Shown piece by piece: positions 1-13,098 of a stretch of DNA of 64,000 bases. The DNA is taken from contig JAJNNY010000031.1 in the NCBI GenBank assembly GCA_022453515.1, positions 186,001 to 250,000 of the forward strand, read 5' to 3'. Position numbers and translations under genes: made by a program. Within the stretch, counting starts at the first letter, position 1. Each line of letters begins with the position of its first letter. This DNA comes from Astrocystis sublimbata (Eukaryota; Ascomycota; Sordariomycetes; Xylariales; Xylariaceae). The notes beneath the pieces are model-generated. The model searched no databases. It had not been told where the DNA came from and saw only the letters and a program-made list of their open reading frames with translations.

Positions 1-2338
1 ATGATACGATGCCGCATACATATTGCAACCTTCCATCTGACCATCTTCCACCATCTCGCTCGCTTGACACACACAAAGTGCGCGGTGTAGGCGGTGAACA
101 AATACCACGTTTGCCCGAGTCAGAGGCAGAGACGAAGTCCATACCAGTGCATTTCTATGACGCTCCAGCTAGAAACAACAAATAACAGATTAGGCGAGCT
201 CAGATTTTAGCTAAAAGTAGATACCCTGCTCCCACTCTATTGGGTGGGCATTTATTTACTTATGGGTTGACGACAAGCACGCCCTCTGCTTTGGAGTGTA
301 GCGCAGCAACCTTGAAGTATTACAGCGGGCAAAAGATATATCCTGTGCACGCACGAGTCAGTGAACACTCCATAGGTAATATCTTCAAGGTTGCGATCTG
401 CGACCCAGGTATGCATAAGCGGCGTTTCTTGTCAGAAAGGTGTTGGAGAACATCACATCGAGTCCCACGTCCCATGAGCCTGGATGCCTGGCACAAACGG
501 TTACATGGGCACTGCATTCTTGAATGGCTACCTAGTACTGACTAGTAAGTAGCCTGAGCCTGTGCATTTGCTGGCCACTGAAAGCTTTCATCATTCGCGA
601 AACCTCTGTCAGGGACCAGTAGGTAATGCGTCTATATTGCAAGGCACCTAAAGAAAGTGAATGCGCCGCACCTCAATCTTACCAATTGGTATACGCATAT
701 GGCTAACCCCCTAGGAATTTAGCCGCTTATTTGATCGATCAATCCAGTCTAATAACGGCTGCTGCACAACCACATTAGGAGGTAGGTGAAACTTAGCAGT
801 TTCCCTCGTAGTTGCTCAGATAGGCAAGTCCACAATCCTTGCGATACATCATGACTGCGCAATGAGGTAGGAGGTACTTTGGTGTTATACATTCCTTAGG
901 TACCTTGGTATCGATTAGGTACCGTAACTTGTAGAGAGATACCTCAAATAGGTACCCCAGCTGACATGCGCCCATCGTACCTGGCTCGCCTGGCTCGATG
1001 TTCAACTCGAGAAAGGCTGTCGGCTGTGACTCAACAACATGGGGCGGGTCATGTAGGTGCAGGTGCAGATGCATTGCTTGCTCTACCTACTTCCAAGTTT
1101 AGCGCACAGGAACCACACACAGGCAATTCTCCTCCGATCACTCACGATACCTATCGCCTACTAGGTAAGATGCGCGCAGCCATGCTAACGCCGACGTGTT
1201 GCAATCATCATTTCACTACTCGTACCTACATGCAAGCTAACACTATCTTCCAGATCTCACCAGCACCCAATTACCATCAAGGCCATGCCTTGACACCCTT
1301 GCCGCCCACCCGTTCGTCTAAAGGAAGTTGCCGGTTCTCGATACTAATAGCCCCCATTCCCACATGTTGTCCAGTGAACTCTTACTCTTACACCTTGGAT
1401 TCACTATATTCCACCTATTGCGCACATACTGCATTGAATTGCCCGGCCTGTACGTCAGCTATTCAGTGTTATTCTTGTCTGCCTGCCTATGTAGGTACAG
1501 TCTGCGGAGTGAAGGGCCAAATAGATCCACGAGCACATCCCTGGTTTGTTGTCATCACAGCAGCTCTTGGTCCATCGCAAACTCGTCTACGAGTCGCATC
1601 AGTACCTACCCTCATCCTTGAGAGGTAGCTTGTCGACCTGCCTACTATATTACCCAGACACACCAGGTTGGCGCATCACGTACCATAGCGGTACGATATA
1701 TCTATTAAATCAGCAACACCACCCACGGCGCAGCACGTGCGCAGCGGGCCACGCACAGTTCGCTTCTTGTCTGCCGTTGCCTCTCCCTTTGCGCCCGCCT
1801 CCGCCTGCGCCTTTGGCCCTGCCGCTGCCGTTGCCGCTGCTCCTGGTTGTCCGCGAGGAAAGTCGCGAGCGCGAGCACCGCGGACCCAAGACAGCCCGCC
1901 AAGGATTACTTCTAACGCCCACGAATCAACAGTGTGCAAGAAAGACACTAAAGTACACGGCAGTACATCCCTCTACTTCGCTAGTACTCCGAGGTCGTCA
2001 TAGGTATCCCAGGCATCCAGGCCAACTCCACCACTCAGTCTCACCCACGTCTTACCCCCGTCCACCTGCAGCACCACTTGGCACTTGAGCGATTCGAGCC
2101 CACACAGGCGGAGAGACCCAGACCCAACGACTAGCACGTCCCTGTTCAAGTGCCCCATACAACAAGGACTTAGAGGTGACCTTAGTATACGCCCGCCAGC
2201 ACGCACGCTTAGGTACCCTCTGCGGCACCCGACGCCTCTCGTGCCTCCCAGCACTGGATCCAGCTCGCCAGCAGGACTCCAGCAAAGAGCGCCCAGCACC
2301 GAGCCAGCTGCCCCCTAATCCTTGCCGAGTTGCCAATC
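1..2338. other. Intergenic region and probable 5' leader of the SFP1-like gene
   Basis: No ORF here has recognisable protein similarity. The region is rich in short TAGGTA/TACCTA-type words, with a cluster around 860-960. A C- and CT-rich tract at about 1760-1850 codes for low-complexity Pro/Leu in every frame and looks like leader or promoter DNA. The last few hundred bases, C-rich with few purine runs, probably belong to the 5' UTR of the downstream zinc-finger gene. This is inference; no TATA box can be assigned with confidence. Confidence 0.5.
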
Positions 2339-4766
2339 ATGAGCCAGGGCTTCATGGGCCGGTTGTTTTCTGGGCACGCTGGTGCTGCCAATCCTACCGC
2401 TAGCACCCAGCCAGGCCGCTACACCGGCTGGCCCGAGGGCAATCCGTCGTCACCTCCCAGCAGCCGTCGTGGGACCGACGAGACAACCAAGACGTCCCGG
2501 TCTAAGTACCAGTCACAGTCACAGTCCCAATCCCAGCAGTCCCAGCAATCCCAGTCCCAATGCCCCGAGGCGATTCGAAATAATAATCCTAACCACCACG
2601 CTACCCAAATTAATATTTCCCGTCCCTCCTCCTCCACTTCCGCCGCCGTCGCCGCTCTCGCTGGTATTCACACTGCTGCTCCCACACCCGCCTCCTCTCA
2701 CTCACTCTCATCCCCATCCCCCTCGCCACAGCCTGATACTCCTGTCGATCCCATCCGCCAGGCTGATCGCATCGACTCGTCAGATCCCTCATCCAGACCT
2801 ATTCGCATCCCTAAGGTGTCCCGCATCGCTCCCAACTCTTCCGCCTCGCTCGACCCTGCAAGCGATTTTGAGCTCGAGTTCTTGGCCCCTGGTGACGACG
2901 AAGGTTTCTACCACGGTGTCGACGTCAACATGACTACCGGTCCCACGCTCGACTCGGCCTTTGGCCGCAGTCGTCAGGACTCATTCGTGAGTGCCGGTCC
3001 TAAGCCGATCTCCATGATCAACCCAAACCGCGATCCAGCGAACCGAGCACGGCGCGAAAGTTTAGCAGGCAGCTTGATGAACGGCATGAGTTGGGGTGGC
3101 CTGTCTGTTGGAAGCTTCATTAGAGATGAGTAAGTCACTTCCTGCACTCTCGTCGCCTGGTTGCCGAGTCGCCGCGGAGTCGACGCAGCCGCCTAAGACA
3201 CGTATGGAGTCTCAGACATTGAAAGCTAACGGTGTGATACGTGATAGTCTTGCTATGACCGGCACATCGCCATTCATGGGCGCGGCCCAGTCGCCGTCTT
3301 TCCACTCGAATTCGTACATTCCCAAGATGGAGGCAGAGTACTTGCGTGACTTCGTGTGCTGTGATCTCAAGCTGGATACGATGCACGATCTTCTGCGCCA
3401 CTATGAGACAGTACACACCGCAACAAATGCTCCCGGTAGTCGAAATGGCAACGGTGTCCGCATGCCACACAGGCTCTCAGTCAGTAGTCGGCCCTCCATC
3501 TCCATGGGCTCCGGACGCCCGGATTCACAAGGTTACCAAAACCCAGGCCAGATGGGCTTCGGACAGCCAAACAGACTAGGCATCAACGGTTCGTCAGGGA
3601 TGGGGTTCGGTAACATGCATGGTAGGACCTCGATGGGCATGGACTCCAATAAGCAGTCGCAGTTAGGCGGCATGCACTCGAACGACGACATGGATACCGT
3701 AGGCGACATGGAGATGGACGATGCTGTTGGGATGATGGAAATGGACGACAGCAATCACCGGACAATCCAGCAGACCCGCCAAATGTTCGGACAACAAAGA
3801 CCCCAGCTGCAGCTAAACAGCACAGGCTTGCCACAGGCGTTGCGGACCTCGCAGCCGCCGACGCCCGGTGCCTCTGGCTTCGGCTACCAGAACAACCCTA
3901 CAGTGTCATCTGTGAACACACCCACGCTCACGACCAACCAATCCGGCGGCCTTGGTGGTGCATCGGATGGTATGATCGACAATTCCGCTCTTGACTTTAT
4001 GGATTTGAATAGTGCGGTGGGGAATCTGAACACTTCAGCTTTGTCCGAGTACTTCATTCAGGACCCTGCCAAGAGGCTTTACAGCCCGAATGGCACGTCC
4101 GCCAACCAGCAGCGGGCGCTTCAACAACAGATGGCACAATTTGGCCTCGACCAGAGCCAGTTTCCGAACATCACGGACCCAACGCACTTGGCTGCGTTGC
4201 AGAGGGCCATTGCAAATCCGGAGACCTTCACAATGCCTCCTGAGGAGGACAAACCGTTCAAGTGCCCAGTGATCGGGTGCGAGAAAGCTTATAAGAACCA
4301 GAACGGCCTGAAGTAAGCTTTTCCATTGCAGAATGGTCCACTTTACCACATGATTGTGTGACTAACAGCGCATGCAGGTACCACAAACAACACGGCCACC
4401 AGAATCAACAGCTGCATGAGAACGGGGACGGCACCTTCTCGATTGTCAACCCCGAAACATCTGCACCTTATCCTGGTGAGACCGGTATGGAGAAGGAGAA
4501 GCCGCACAAGTGTGAATACTGCCACAAACGCTACAAGAACCTGAATGGACTGAAATATGTAAGCACCCTGATATGGGCCCCGCGCACCTTGGAAAGTAGT
4601 CGACTGACCATCTCTACTTCCATAGCATAAACAACATTCTTCAGCATGTGAAATCCAGGCTCAAGCAGCAAGCATCCGAGCGAATCTATCCAATCCTCAA
4701 ATGGCCTTCAACGTGGGCAACCTCTCACATGGGCTGCCTGGTATCGGCGAGGATATGCAGATGTGA
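2339..4766 (+). CDS. SFP1-like split C2H2 zinc-finger transcriptional regulator
   Basis: Four-exon model join(2339..3129, 3248..4312, 4378..4558, 4626..4766), 725 aa. All junctions are GT-AG and the frame closes exactly; the second intron carries an ACTAAC branch point. The N-terminal half is low-complexity, with a Gln/Ser tract at 2513-2560 and Ser/Pro-rich stretches. A degenerate finger-like segment (FVCCDLKLDTMHDLLRHYE) follows in exon 2. Two adjacent C2H2 fingers lie near the C-terminus, KPFKCPVIGCEKAYKNQNGL and KPHKCEYCHKRYKNLNGLKY. The HxxxH halves of both are completed only after splicing, which supports the intron calls. This arrangement is that of yeast Sfp1, which links nutrient/TOR signalling to ribosome biogenesis and cell size. 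The start is the first ATG in frame; the ORF opens nine bases earlier with TTG. Its target genes in this fungus are not deducible. Confidence 0.85.
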
Positions 4767-7292
4767 GGCAGTTGTCTTCCCAGCACAGACTTTCTCGGTA
4801 AGATCATGGAGTTGTAGGCAATGTGCATTTGAACGTGATTTCAAGGAGCACATTGTCAAACAGCAACTGGGCAACCACCTGCCGATCCACATCTGCTGAG
4901 ATACTGCGGCACAAGACTGGACCACATCATACCTTCGGTTTTCAATCTTGCTCGTTTCGATTGTACATCATAGACTTTTACGCATAGACTGGATACCCCT
5001 TCCTCTGTCTCTTTTTCTTCGCCTGTCGAGTTCTGGGTATGGAAAAGTTTGCGTTTTTTCCTTCGGCGTTTGTTCGTACTTCTGAAGGCTTTCCGAGGTA
5101 CTTGGTCTGTTACGGACAGCAATTTCGCACCGTTTTCGACCAAACGTCTACTCATCTCGCTTCCGCCACTTTCGAGAGGTAGATCTACGACTTATGACGA
5201 AACATCATGACGGGTCATACCATCTCACCCGTTGAGAATACTTGTACCACCATTTGGGTGAAAATTAAAATTGTTGAGTGGCATAGACAAAAATGAGGAG
5301 AGCTGGATATGGGACTGGATCTGAAGGGTTACGTGAGGGTGTCAATAGCGGTGCGGTTGGTTTCCGGCCACAGTTAGCATGTCACCTTTCGATTGTTTTC
5401 TACGATAGATCGCGGGTCGTTCCTCTCAAGAGAATGTCCCTAGTGCCTCACGGCTTTTCTCATAGCGAAATGATGAGGCGTTTTTTTACTACTTCCGGGT
5501 TCCTCTATTGCCAGGCCTTGAATTTACCCCCATCATTCCATTAATCTGAACCTTGAACCTAGCCTTGCGAGACAATTTCAGACGCCACAACTTCACCTTC
5601 CATTTAGCATATTGAATCGGCACGTCAGGTTTGTTAGACCCTGTAAATTTACGCTGCATCTTCTACTTTGTGTAGTTGGGTCGTACATGTATGTACCTAG
5701 TGCTAGTGCTACATGGAGATGCAGCAACATAGGTAGAACGTGCATCATCAACATTTGTACTAGCGGAGAATTGAGTGAGACAAGACAGGTCTGGATAGCG
5801 AAAACTGCGGCTACCTCGGGTGCACACCTTACATTTGGGTAATTGACGGCCGAGACCCAAGCCCAAGCAAACATACGTGCTTAAATAGCTCAAGACGAAG
5901 GCACCCGCGGATGCAACACATGCACACTCGCGGGCGGGTGCACAGACGAAGGACGCGGGCTGAACGGACTAGCTGTGTAGCGTAAGTAGGTCACGGCCCG
6001 ATCTCGCTCGCTCCCTCGCTCTTTAGGTTTCCCTACCTGCTTCCTTTTCGGGGATCGTGAAGTCATGTACTTACCTAGGTGTATGTAAACGGAATACTAG
6101 TAGAATGAGCATACCTCCCTCCTTCCCTCCGTTCTAGTTGGAAGAAGTTAGTAGATGAGGGGTGGCGTTGATTAGCACTCAAGGAGGATAGGTAGGATAG
6201 ATAGGGAGGTTGTGGCTGACTCGCATGTGATGAGACAATCCTATGTACCTACGTGTAGGTGGTTATTCTTTCCTTAAGGAGGTAGGTAGTGGTTGTTGGG
6301 TATCTGTGATATGGGAGTAAATTCGCTGAAAAGGAACTTCTACGAGTCAGTTGGCTATACTTTTGTGAGCAGGCAGTTGGTCAACCAATCAATTACTCTG
6401 TTAATGGGTTGGTCGATAAGTTGGTAATAAATTGCCACTGAATCTACTCTACGGTCATAAAAGACGAAAATGGGTTTTAGTTTTCATGTGTACATACTTC
6501 CACATGTCCATCATGTATAAGTACCTAAAGCTATCTTGAGCTCGTGTTAAGGAAGTTGATGACACAAGAATACAACATACAAAAAGGGCCAACATCTGTA
6601 CTATGAGGTAGATGGACGGACTGAGCCTAGAACCCTCACAGTATACGCATCTTACTACTTATGAGTATATGTTGATGTAGGTATTCAGTGAGTGCTATTC
6701 AAGAGTGTGTAATTGCATGCCGTGTATGCTCATAACATACATACTATACTGACGCAAGAGCTAAAGCCGCTCGCTATGACGCCCTACTTACGTGAAGGCT
6801 GACACTTTGATGAAAGACTAAAACTCAAAATACTGCATTCATGACCGAATTTTTGAGGGGTATATTAACGCCTGTCATGACGATAGGTAGGTACAGGAGT
6901 AGTAACAGTCCCAGCTATGCATGTATGGCCCTAGCAGGAATCTGGCCATAACGGTTTTTGAAAAATGCAAAGACACCCAGCCCAGCAACCTTGATGCAGC
7001 AACAACCCACACAGCCCAACCAATACGCCAACCCCGGCACCCGGGAGCAATGAAATCATATATAGGCAGGCCACTCACAATAGTGACGCTAAAGGGCAGA
7101 AGCTCTAAATACATGCTATCTTCGTTTGGCACAGCACAGCACAGCACAACAAGCCACTCCGTAAACGCCTGTCCGGCGCCCGGAGAATAAAGAAGCCGCC
7201 CATCATTGCTCGTTGTAAAATGTGGTGTTGAAAAACATGACGGGGTATCATCAACATCGTACCGCATTATCCGCTGATATCTGCGGAAGTTC
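4767..7292. other. Intergenic region between the SFP1-like and kelch-BTB genes
   Basis: About 2.5 kb holding the 3' ends of two convergent genes. T-rich stretches near 5000-5090 could serve 3'-end formation of the zinc-finger gene. The rest has TAGGTA/CCTACCT-type words and short AT-rich runs. I see no RNA gene, no transposon signature and no convincing ORF; the longest ORFs (under 150 aa) have no recognisable motif. Confidence 0.5.
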
Positions 7293-9674
7293 TCAGGCCA
7301 AATCCATGCCCTCGGAATCATTTTCCATATCGGATTGCAACGTCTGGGTGCGGTCGCTGCTGACGCTATCCTTTCGAACCAGACCCCAGTTGTTGTTTTG
7401 GTTGCGGTAGTTGTCTACGTAATCAAGTTCCTCTCCAGCTATGACTCTACCCTCCATGTCGATCTCCTGTGAGAGATCAACCAGGGCGTGGCGAGGAAGC
7501 CGTAGGAACCCCTGGGTGCGGACAATACGACCCCAATGCGTTAAGCAAAAAGCCGCTGCCCTCTTGCGTAGCCATTCTTCGTTTGCTTGGCCGGCACAGT
7601 ACCATATGATGCATGCGTGATCGACGTTGAGCTCTTTCGACAGTCGATTCACACAAAGAAGTCTGAGATGAGGGATGTTGTACATGTTGGCCATGACCAG
7701 TAAACCGGCCACGTCGGAGAGATCGGTGACTCCATCATTCGCATGGATGCTATCTGTATATAGATAGGAAAGAAACGCTTTGACGACAGAGTATGGCTCA
7801 GGGATGTGCATCTTCTTTGTGTGGAACTCGGCCATCTGCGCATTGTAGAGACGCGCAAAGTGCGGCCAACGAGCTTGGAGAATCAGTTTATGTACGTGAA
7901 TTGGCGGCGACGTAGGGGCGTCTGGCGCAAGCCAATTCTGGTCATCTGGCACCTCCCCGGCACGAATGAGCCCTGAACTCATCATGTCGTCGTCCTCGTA
8001 GTCATTGGCAAGCGCAGTAATGATAAAGTCAGTGTCGCTGCCTGTCTCGGGGGGTTGGTTGAAGAGTCTGGCAAGGTCGAGACCCAGCCCTTTGGAAGGT
8101 TGATCGTGAACCCGACTGTGAGGGGAACGCGAGAGCTCCGACCGCGGTTCAGGGGCCATGTTGTTCCCGAGAAAGCCGTAACGTCGCAGGTCAACCTCCA
8201 TGATGTCGCTTAGATACTCCTCAAATCCGTTTGGGCCAGCATCGGTTGTGGAGTCTGTAGGACATCCCAGCAACCAAGCCTTCGTACCCTCTTCATTCAT
8301 CGTACAGTAATGCCAGCGAAAGCCCGATTTGAAAATCTCGCGGCCTTCAGCCATCTTTTGCCATCGTAGGGATGAGAGGTCTAAAGCAGACAATGTGCAC
8401 TCCTTCGAAGCCGCTGTGGTGGCTGGTGTCAAAAAGTCAAGCAACGAGCCAGACGAGTATATGTGGAAGTGTGTTCCGGGTGTTTGAGAGGGCACGTTGG
8501 CGCCAGACACAAACTTGAGCATGGACACTGCACCTGGTGCCATGGGGGCATACTTGAGCTGAAAGGAGGGTGTGTTGACCTGGGCTGTTCGCGAGTTGGC
8601 GGCATACCCAGAAGTTCCGACAACGGACGACGAGCCGTTTGGATAAACAAAGCGAGAGGGGTCTGCCGCCCGGTTCATGACCGCGTGTCTGTCTGAACCC
8701 GAGCCCATGTTCGGCGGTGAGTCGAAGGCAGGGCTGCCCTTAAGATCAAGCCACCACAAATCGCTCACCTTGTCCATATCTCCTCCGAGCCCACCAAAAA
8801 CCCAGACACGATCCGCCCTGTCCTTGTTAGCTTCCAGTACCGATGCAGACGGACAGGGAGGCGGGGCATACCATATATACGCAGTGTGATCAAAGCGCGG
8901 GACAAAGCGCCAGGACCTGGACCAAGTGTATGTCTTCAAGTCGAGATAACAGATATCATCCAGCACATAGCTGTCGTGGCCGGTTATTCCACCAATGATA
9001 AAGAGCTTGTCCTCGTGCAGGACAGCCGCATGTCTCGCCCGACCTTTGGGTACTGGGCCGGTGACCTGGGGCTGTGTCCAGTGTGCCGTTTTCAGATCAA
9101 AGACGATGAGATCCGAGAGATAGGTCCGATGCTCGTTCTCGCCGCCAAAGACGAGCAGCTTGTCGCCCTGGTACAGGGTCGCAGTATGTCCTGCATGCAC
9201 GAGTGAGCTTAGCGCATTCCACACCGACGCTCAGGGCGATGGCCAACACAAGCAGCAGCACGTACCCATCCTGACGCCGGGAATGTCGCCGTAGTTGTCG
9301 ACCAAACTCCATTGATGGCTGCAGAGATCCAGCTTGAGGACATGGTTATAGACCTCGTCAGTGTATTGGTCAAATCCGCCAAAGGCATAGATGCTGTCGT
9401 TGCCGCAGTAGGTGATGGAGGCGTTGACGAGGCAGGCCGGTCTCTGGCCGAGGGTTCGGGTGACGCGTGGGCGATAGCCGTCCATCATGGCCCTGCTCTT
9501 TGGGGGCGAGTTGGGCATGACGAAGGTGTTGCCGGAGGAGGCAGCGGACGGCGGGGTGGGCGCGTTCGAGGCCGAGGGGGTCGAGGCAGCAGATGCGGCG
9601 GTGGCGGCGGCGTAGCCAACGGGACCACCGAACAGCGAATGCGTGGGGGCAGCGGGCGTCGACGGATGGGCCAT
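7293..9674 (-). CDS. Kelch-repeat and BTB domain protein, Ral2/LZTR1 type
   Basis: Two exons, complement(join(7293..9190, 9266..9674)), 768 aa. The 75-bp intron joins GVRMG to HTATLYQGDKLLVFGG, restoring a kelch blade. An Ala/Ser/Pro-rich leader is followed by kelch motifs (NDSIYAFGGFDQYTDEVYNH, KLFIIGGITGHDSYVLDDI, RVWVFGGLGGDMDKVSDLWW) over roughly residues 80-350. A BTB-like region then starts near PPIHVHKLILQARWPHFARL, followed by a helical BACK-like segment. In fission yeast Ral2 this order acts on Ras1 signalling, and human LZTR1 is a RAS-directed Cullin-3 adaptor; the same role here is inference from architecture. The start is the ATG at 9674, in a good context (ACCATGG). The longer open frame begins with GTG at 9773 and was not used. 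Divergent to the cdc20 gene. Confidence 0.8.
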
Positions 9675-11304
9675 GGTCGTGGCAGTGTGGCCGGGGCGGA
9701 GGGGTGCGAAGCAAAATTGTCGCGATATCGGCTGGGTGCTATGCCACCGCTTTGGCAACACGGGCACTATCACATCTGAGAGTAGCGTTGGCGGCAGGAC
9801 GATTCGGATTCAACCTCGATAGGCGGAGCAGTTGAACAACAGGCAACTACTAGGTGGGAGGAACCTCCCCAGACTGTAGACTGTGCAGTTCTCTGGAGGA
9901 AAGGAGTGAAGCACTTTGCGCGAGAGAGATACGTGCAGACGGGATGGGTTGGATTGAGTTTGGTTGGGTTGGCTGTCGAGTTGTAAGTGTTGATAAGGTA
10001 ACTGGGCGAGGTGATAAGGGAGCCGTAGGTGCAATAAGCGCCCTTACGGTGGTACAGCCTGGCCTGGAGTCGCACCTACCTGACTCGCCTGACTTCGTAG
10101 GTACACCGCTGCGAGGTTGTGGCGGTGTGGCGGAAGTACACCTGGTCACCTGCACATGCTGCAGTTTGCTGTCGCCTGTCGCAAAGACCTTCGCAGGTAT
10201 CCACCTAAGTGTACCCCCTCCACCAGGACAGGGAGGCGAAACCTCGACGGCATGTGCTTGCGTGTTCAACCTTGCATTCAAAGAAATTCGACATTCAAAA
10301 TTCTGCCCCGGCTATTCAAGTATAAAGTACCTACTGTGGACTTAATTAAGTATGGGGCTATGGGGCCTCAAAGAAGCCGGCCATCTAGGAAGATAATAAA
10401 AGACAGGCCTGACAGGCGAGACAGGATGACAGGTCGGTCTCTGTAATTTGGGCTCACACGGCAACCCATGGATGCTGCATCTCAGTGAAGTCATCTTTTT
10501 TCCTCAATTCGGGGCAGGGAGGCCCGCAGCGGAGGGGGGCGAGGGAGGCGCCTGGGCTCGAGGTACCTAGCCGAGCAACATACTATGTATGTATATGTAA
10601 GTAGCCAATAACCTTACAACGCTCGAGCCAAAGACCATAGCAACGAAACAACTGGCGCATTAGTAAGCTGCAAAACAAGAAGATTTTAGAAATCACAAGA
10701 ACAAAAGTAATGCAAACCTTCATGCACCCAGTGACAACAATGAACTGCTGATTGAACAACTTGCACGTACCAAAAAGTCTATTCAAGAGAGATTGACAGC
10801 TGAATGTAAGGCCGAGACCCACTGTCTGCCCAGAGGCTAAGTCGCGGTTTGAAGGACGAGTCGGTGGGCTTGCCGGGGTGCGGGCGGGGATCCACCAAAA
10901 CCCCTAATGTTCTAGTGCGACGGGGGACCTTGTACTGGCAACCACGGAGGAACTGCGCTACCAAAAGCGGTTCTTCGTTGCTGTGTCAACGTCGCCGCTT
11001 CAAAGTAAATAAAAAGCACCGTCATCCCCAACTGGATTGTACATCTTCTTTCTTCCTCTCCTCATCACACAACCCATCTCTACCATCCATCTGGCATCCA
11101 ATCTCGATACCCAGCGCATCCATAAACCACATCTATCCATCTCGCAAGCTATTGTCTGAGTTCATTAGATCTTATCGCTCCAGAAGCCATTTGATCGCTC
11201 CCGGCTCAACCAGCGCTTGCCTGAGGCACCCCTCGATTTATCGAGTATCGCAGCTAGCTACCAATCATTACATCGTCAAGAGAGTTCGCAGTGCACAACT
11301 CACA
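9675..11304. other. Divergent promoter region between the kelch-BTB gene and cdc20
   Basis: About 1.6 kb between two divergently transcribed genes, so it should contain both promoters. An A-rich stretch (AAATAAAAAG, near 11007) followed by a long CT-rich tract (about 11040-11110) is what a fungal core promoter and leader often look like, and suits cdc20. Several TACCTA/TAGGTA words and a palindromic AGGTACCT lie in the interval. No ORF with recognisable content. Confidence 0.45.
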
Positions 11305-13098
11305 ATGGCATCCCCTGCGGTGTCAACACCTATCAGGTCCCACAAGGGACTCTTTTCCACACGCGTTGCTGGTGGCCGTATGCCCTTGACACCATCTCCC
11401 CGCACACGTACTTCTTCCAACGTCAACCGGGTTGAATCCTCGCCGATACACACCCCAGAGAAGTACTATGATCCCTCGCGTGCTGGCAAATCCGTTTACG
11501 GCGGAAATCTTGCCTCGCACTTCGCCAAGGGAACATCGAGAGCACCACGCCGTGACTCGCCCAAATCCAACATCGCTCGCTGCGTGGCCACCCCTCGCAA
11601 AGCTCTTGAGCTCGGTGTATCAGATTTCAACCTGATCGGCACTGGACATGCAGCCAAAGACCCCAGCTCCAAGAAATCACAGGCACCAATTCGTCCGAGG
11701 GCCAACAAGACAACTCTCACCTACACCGCTGACCGATTCATCCCCAACCGCAGCAACAGCTCGGCCATCGCCCACTCCGGCTCTGGAAAGCTCGACCTTC
11801 AAGACAGGTCGAGGCCCAAGTCTGCGGGCAACACGGACTCGTCATCGATCCTGACGTCGGCTACAGACGCCGCCATTGCATCCCTTGAGGGACTCAGCTT
11901 ACATGACGATGACGACGATGCTGCCCGTGAAACACGTCCATCGCCAGGCACCGTGGCATACAAGAACACTCTCGCAGACGCATGTGGTGTCAACCTCGGC
12001 ACGCGCATTCTGGAGTTCAAGCCCGCCCCTCCAGAGTCATCGAAGCCGATCGACCTCCGACAACAATACAACCGACCCTTGAAGTCGGCCAGTGCTACCT
12101 CCGCCCAGTTCAAGCGCCGCGTAGCGACAGCCCCAGAGCGTGTTCTAGACGCACCAGGTCTGATTGATGACTACTACCTGAACCTGTTGGATTGGAGCTC
12201 CGGAAACCAAGTAGCCATTGGCCTCGAGAGGAACGTTTACGTCTGGTCGGCTGACGAGGGCTCTGTCAGCTGCCTCATGGAGGCTACCCCGGATACCTAC
12301 GTCAGCAGTGTTAAGTGGTCTGATGACGGGGCATACGTCAGCGTTGGTCTCGGTTCTGGCGAAGTCCAAATCTGGGATGTGGCAGAAGGCACGAAGACCC
12401 GCAGCATGTTCGGTCATGACTCCCGAGTTGGCGTCATGGGCTGGAACAAGCACCTCCTCTCCACCGGTGCCCAGAGCGGCCTTGTCTTCAACCACGACGT
12501 CCGCATCGCCGACCACAAGGTCGCCGAACTCGTCTCCCACCGCGCCGAAGTCTGTGGTCTCGAGTGGCGCTCCGATGGTGCTCAGCTCGCTACCGGAGGC
12601 AACGACAACTTGGTGTCCATCTGGGATGCCCGCTCCCTGGCCGTCCCCAAGTTCTCCAAGACGAACCACAAGGCCGCCGTCAAGGCTTTGGCCTGGTGCC
12701 CGTGGAACATGAACCTGCTCGCCACCGGCGGCGGCACAGCTGACCGCAACATCCACTTCTGGAACACAACATCCGGCACTCGTGTCAACAGCATCGACAC
12801 TGGCTCTCAGGTCACCAGTCTCCGTTGGAGCACTGGTCACCGCGAGATTGTCAGCACCAGCGGGTTCCCCGACAACTCACTCAGCATCTGGACCTACCCG
12901 ACCCTCGTCCGCCACGTAGAGATCCCCGCCCACGAGAGCCGCGTTCTCCACAGCTGCCTCAGCAAGGACGGACAGATCCTCGCCACCGCTGCCGCTGACG
13001 AGTCCCTCAAATTCTGGAAGCTGTTCGACAAGAAGCCAGCCGGCGCCGTCGCTACGTCCCGCAAGGCCCAGATGGCTCAGCAGATGACCATTCGATAA
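11305..13098 (+). CDS. cdc20: Cdc20-type WD40 activator of the anaphase-promoting complex
   Basis: Intronless, 597 aa, from ATG 11305 (CACAATGGCA); the frame is open upstream to 10849 but has no plausible ATG there. The N-terminus is basic and Ser/Pro-rich. It carries the C-box DRFIPNR at residues 143-149, which docks the activator on the APC/C, then the conserved RILEFKPAPP stretch. The C-terminal half is a seven-bladed WD40 propeller starting at DDYYLNLLDWSSGNQVAIGL, a wording closer to Cdc20/Slp1 than to Cdh1/Fzr (which has DFYLNLVDW). The protein ends in Ile-Arg, the tail that binds APC3. Known role: presents securin and mitotic cyclins to APC/C for ubiquitination at the metaphase-anaphase transition, under the spindle checkpoint. 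Cdh1 is the alternative, less likely from the C-box and propeller wording. Confidence 0.9.
   Translation: MASPAVSTPIRSHKGLFSTRVAGGRMPLTPSPRTRTSSNVNRVESSPIHTPEKYYDPSRAGKSVYGGNLASHFAKGTSRAPRRDSPKSNIARCVATPRKALELGVSDFNLIGTGHAAKDPSSKKSQAPIRPRANKTTLTYTADRFIPNRSNSSAIAHSGSGKLDLQDRSRPKSAGNTDSSSILTSATDAAIASLEGLSLHDDDDDAARETRPSPGTVAYKNTLADACGVNLGTRILEFKPAPPESSKPIDLRQQYNRPLKSASATSAQFKRRVATAPERVLDAPGLIDDYYLNLLDWSSGNQVAIGLERNVYVWSADEGSVSCLMEATPDTYVSSVKWSDDGAYVSVGLGSGEVQIWDVAEGTKTRSMFGHDSRVGVMGWNKHLLSTGAQSGLVFNHDVRIADHKVAELVSHRAEVCGLEWRSDGAQLATGGNDNLVSIWDARSLAVPKFSKTNHKAAVKALAWCPWNMNLLATGGGTADRNIHFWNTTSGTRVNSIDTGSQVTSLRWSTGHREIVSTSGFPDNSLSIWTYPTLVRHVEIPAHESRVLHSCLSKDGQILATAAADESLKFWKLFDKKPAGAVATSRKAQMAQQMTIR

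Noticed and set aside
9675..9773. Extended start of the kelch-BTB protein at 9773
   Set aside because: The codon is GTG; the ATG at 9674 has a good initiation context and suffices for the complete domain set.
9312..9779. 155-codon Gly/Ala-rich ORF on the plus strand over the first exon of the kelch gene
   Set aside because: Antisense shadow of an Ala/Pro/Ser-rich exon.
12145..12840. 231-codon ORF antisense to cdc20
   Set aside because: It lies wholly inside the WD40 coding sequence, has no recognisable domain, and is explained by codon bias of the sense gene.
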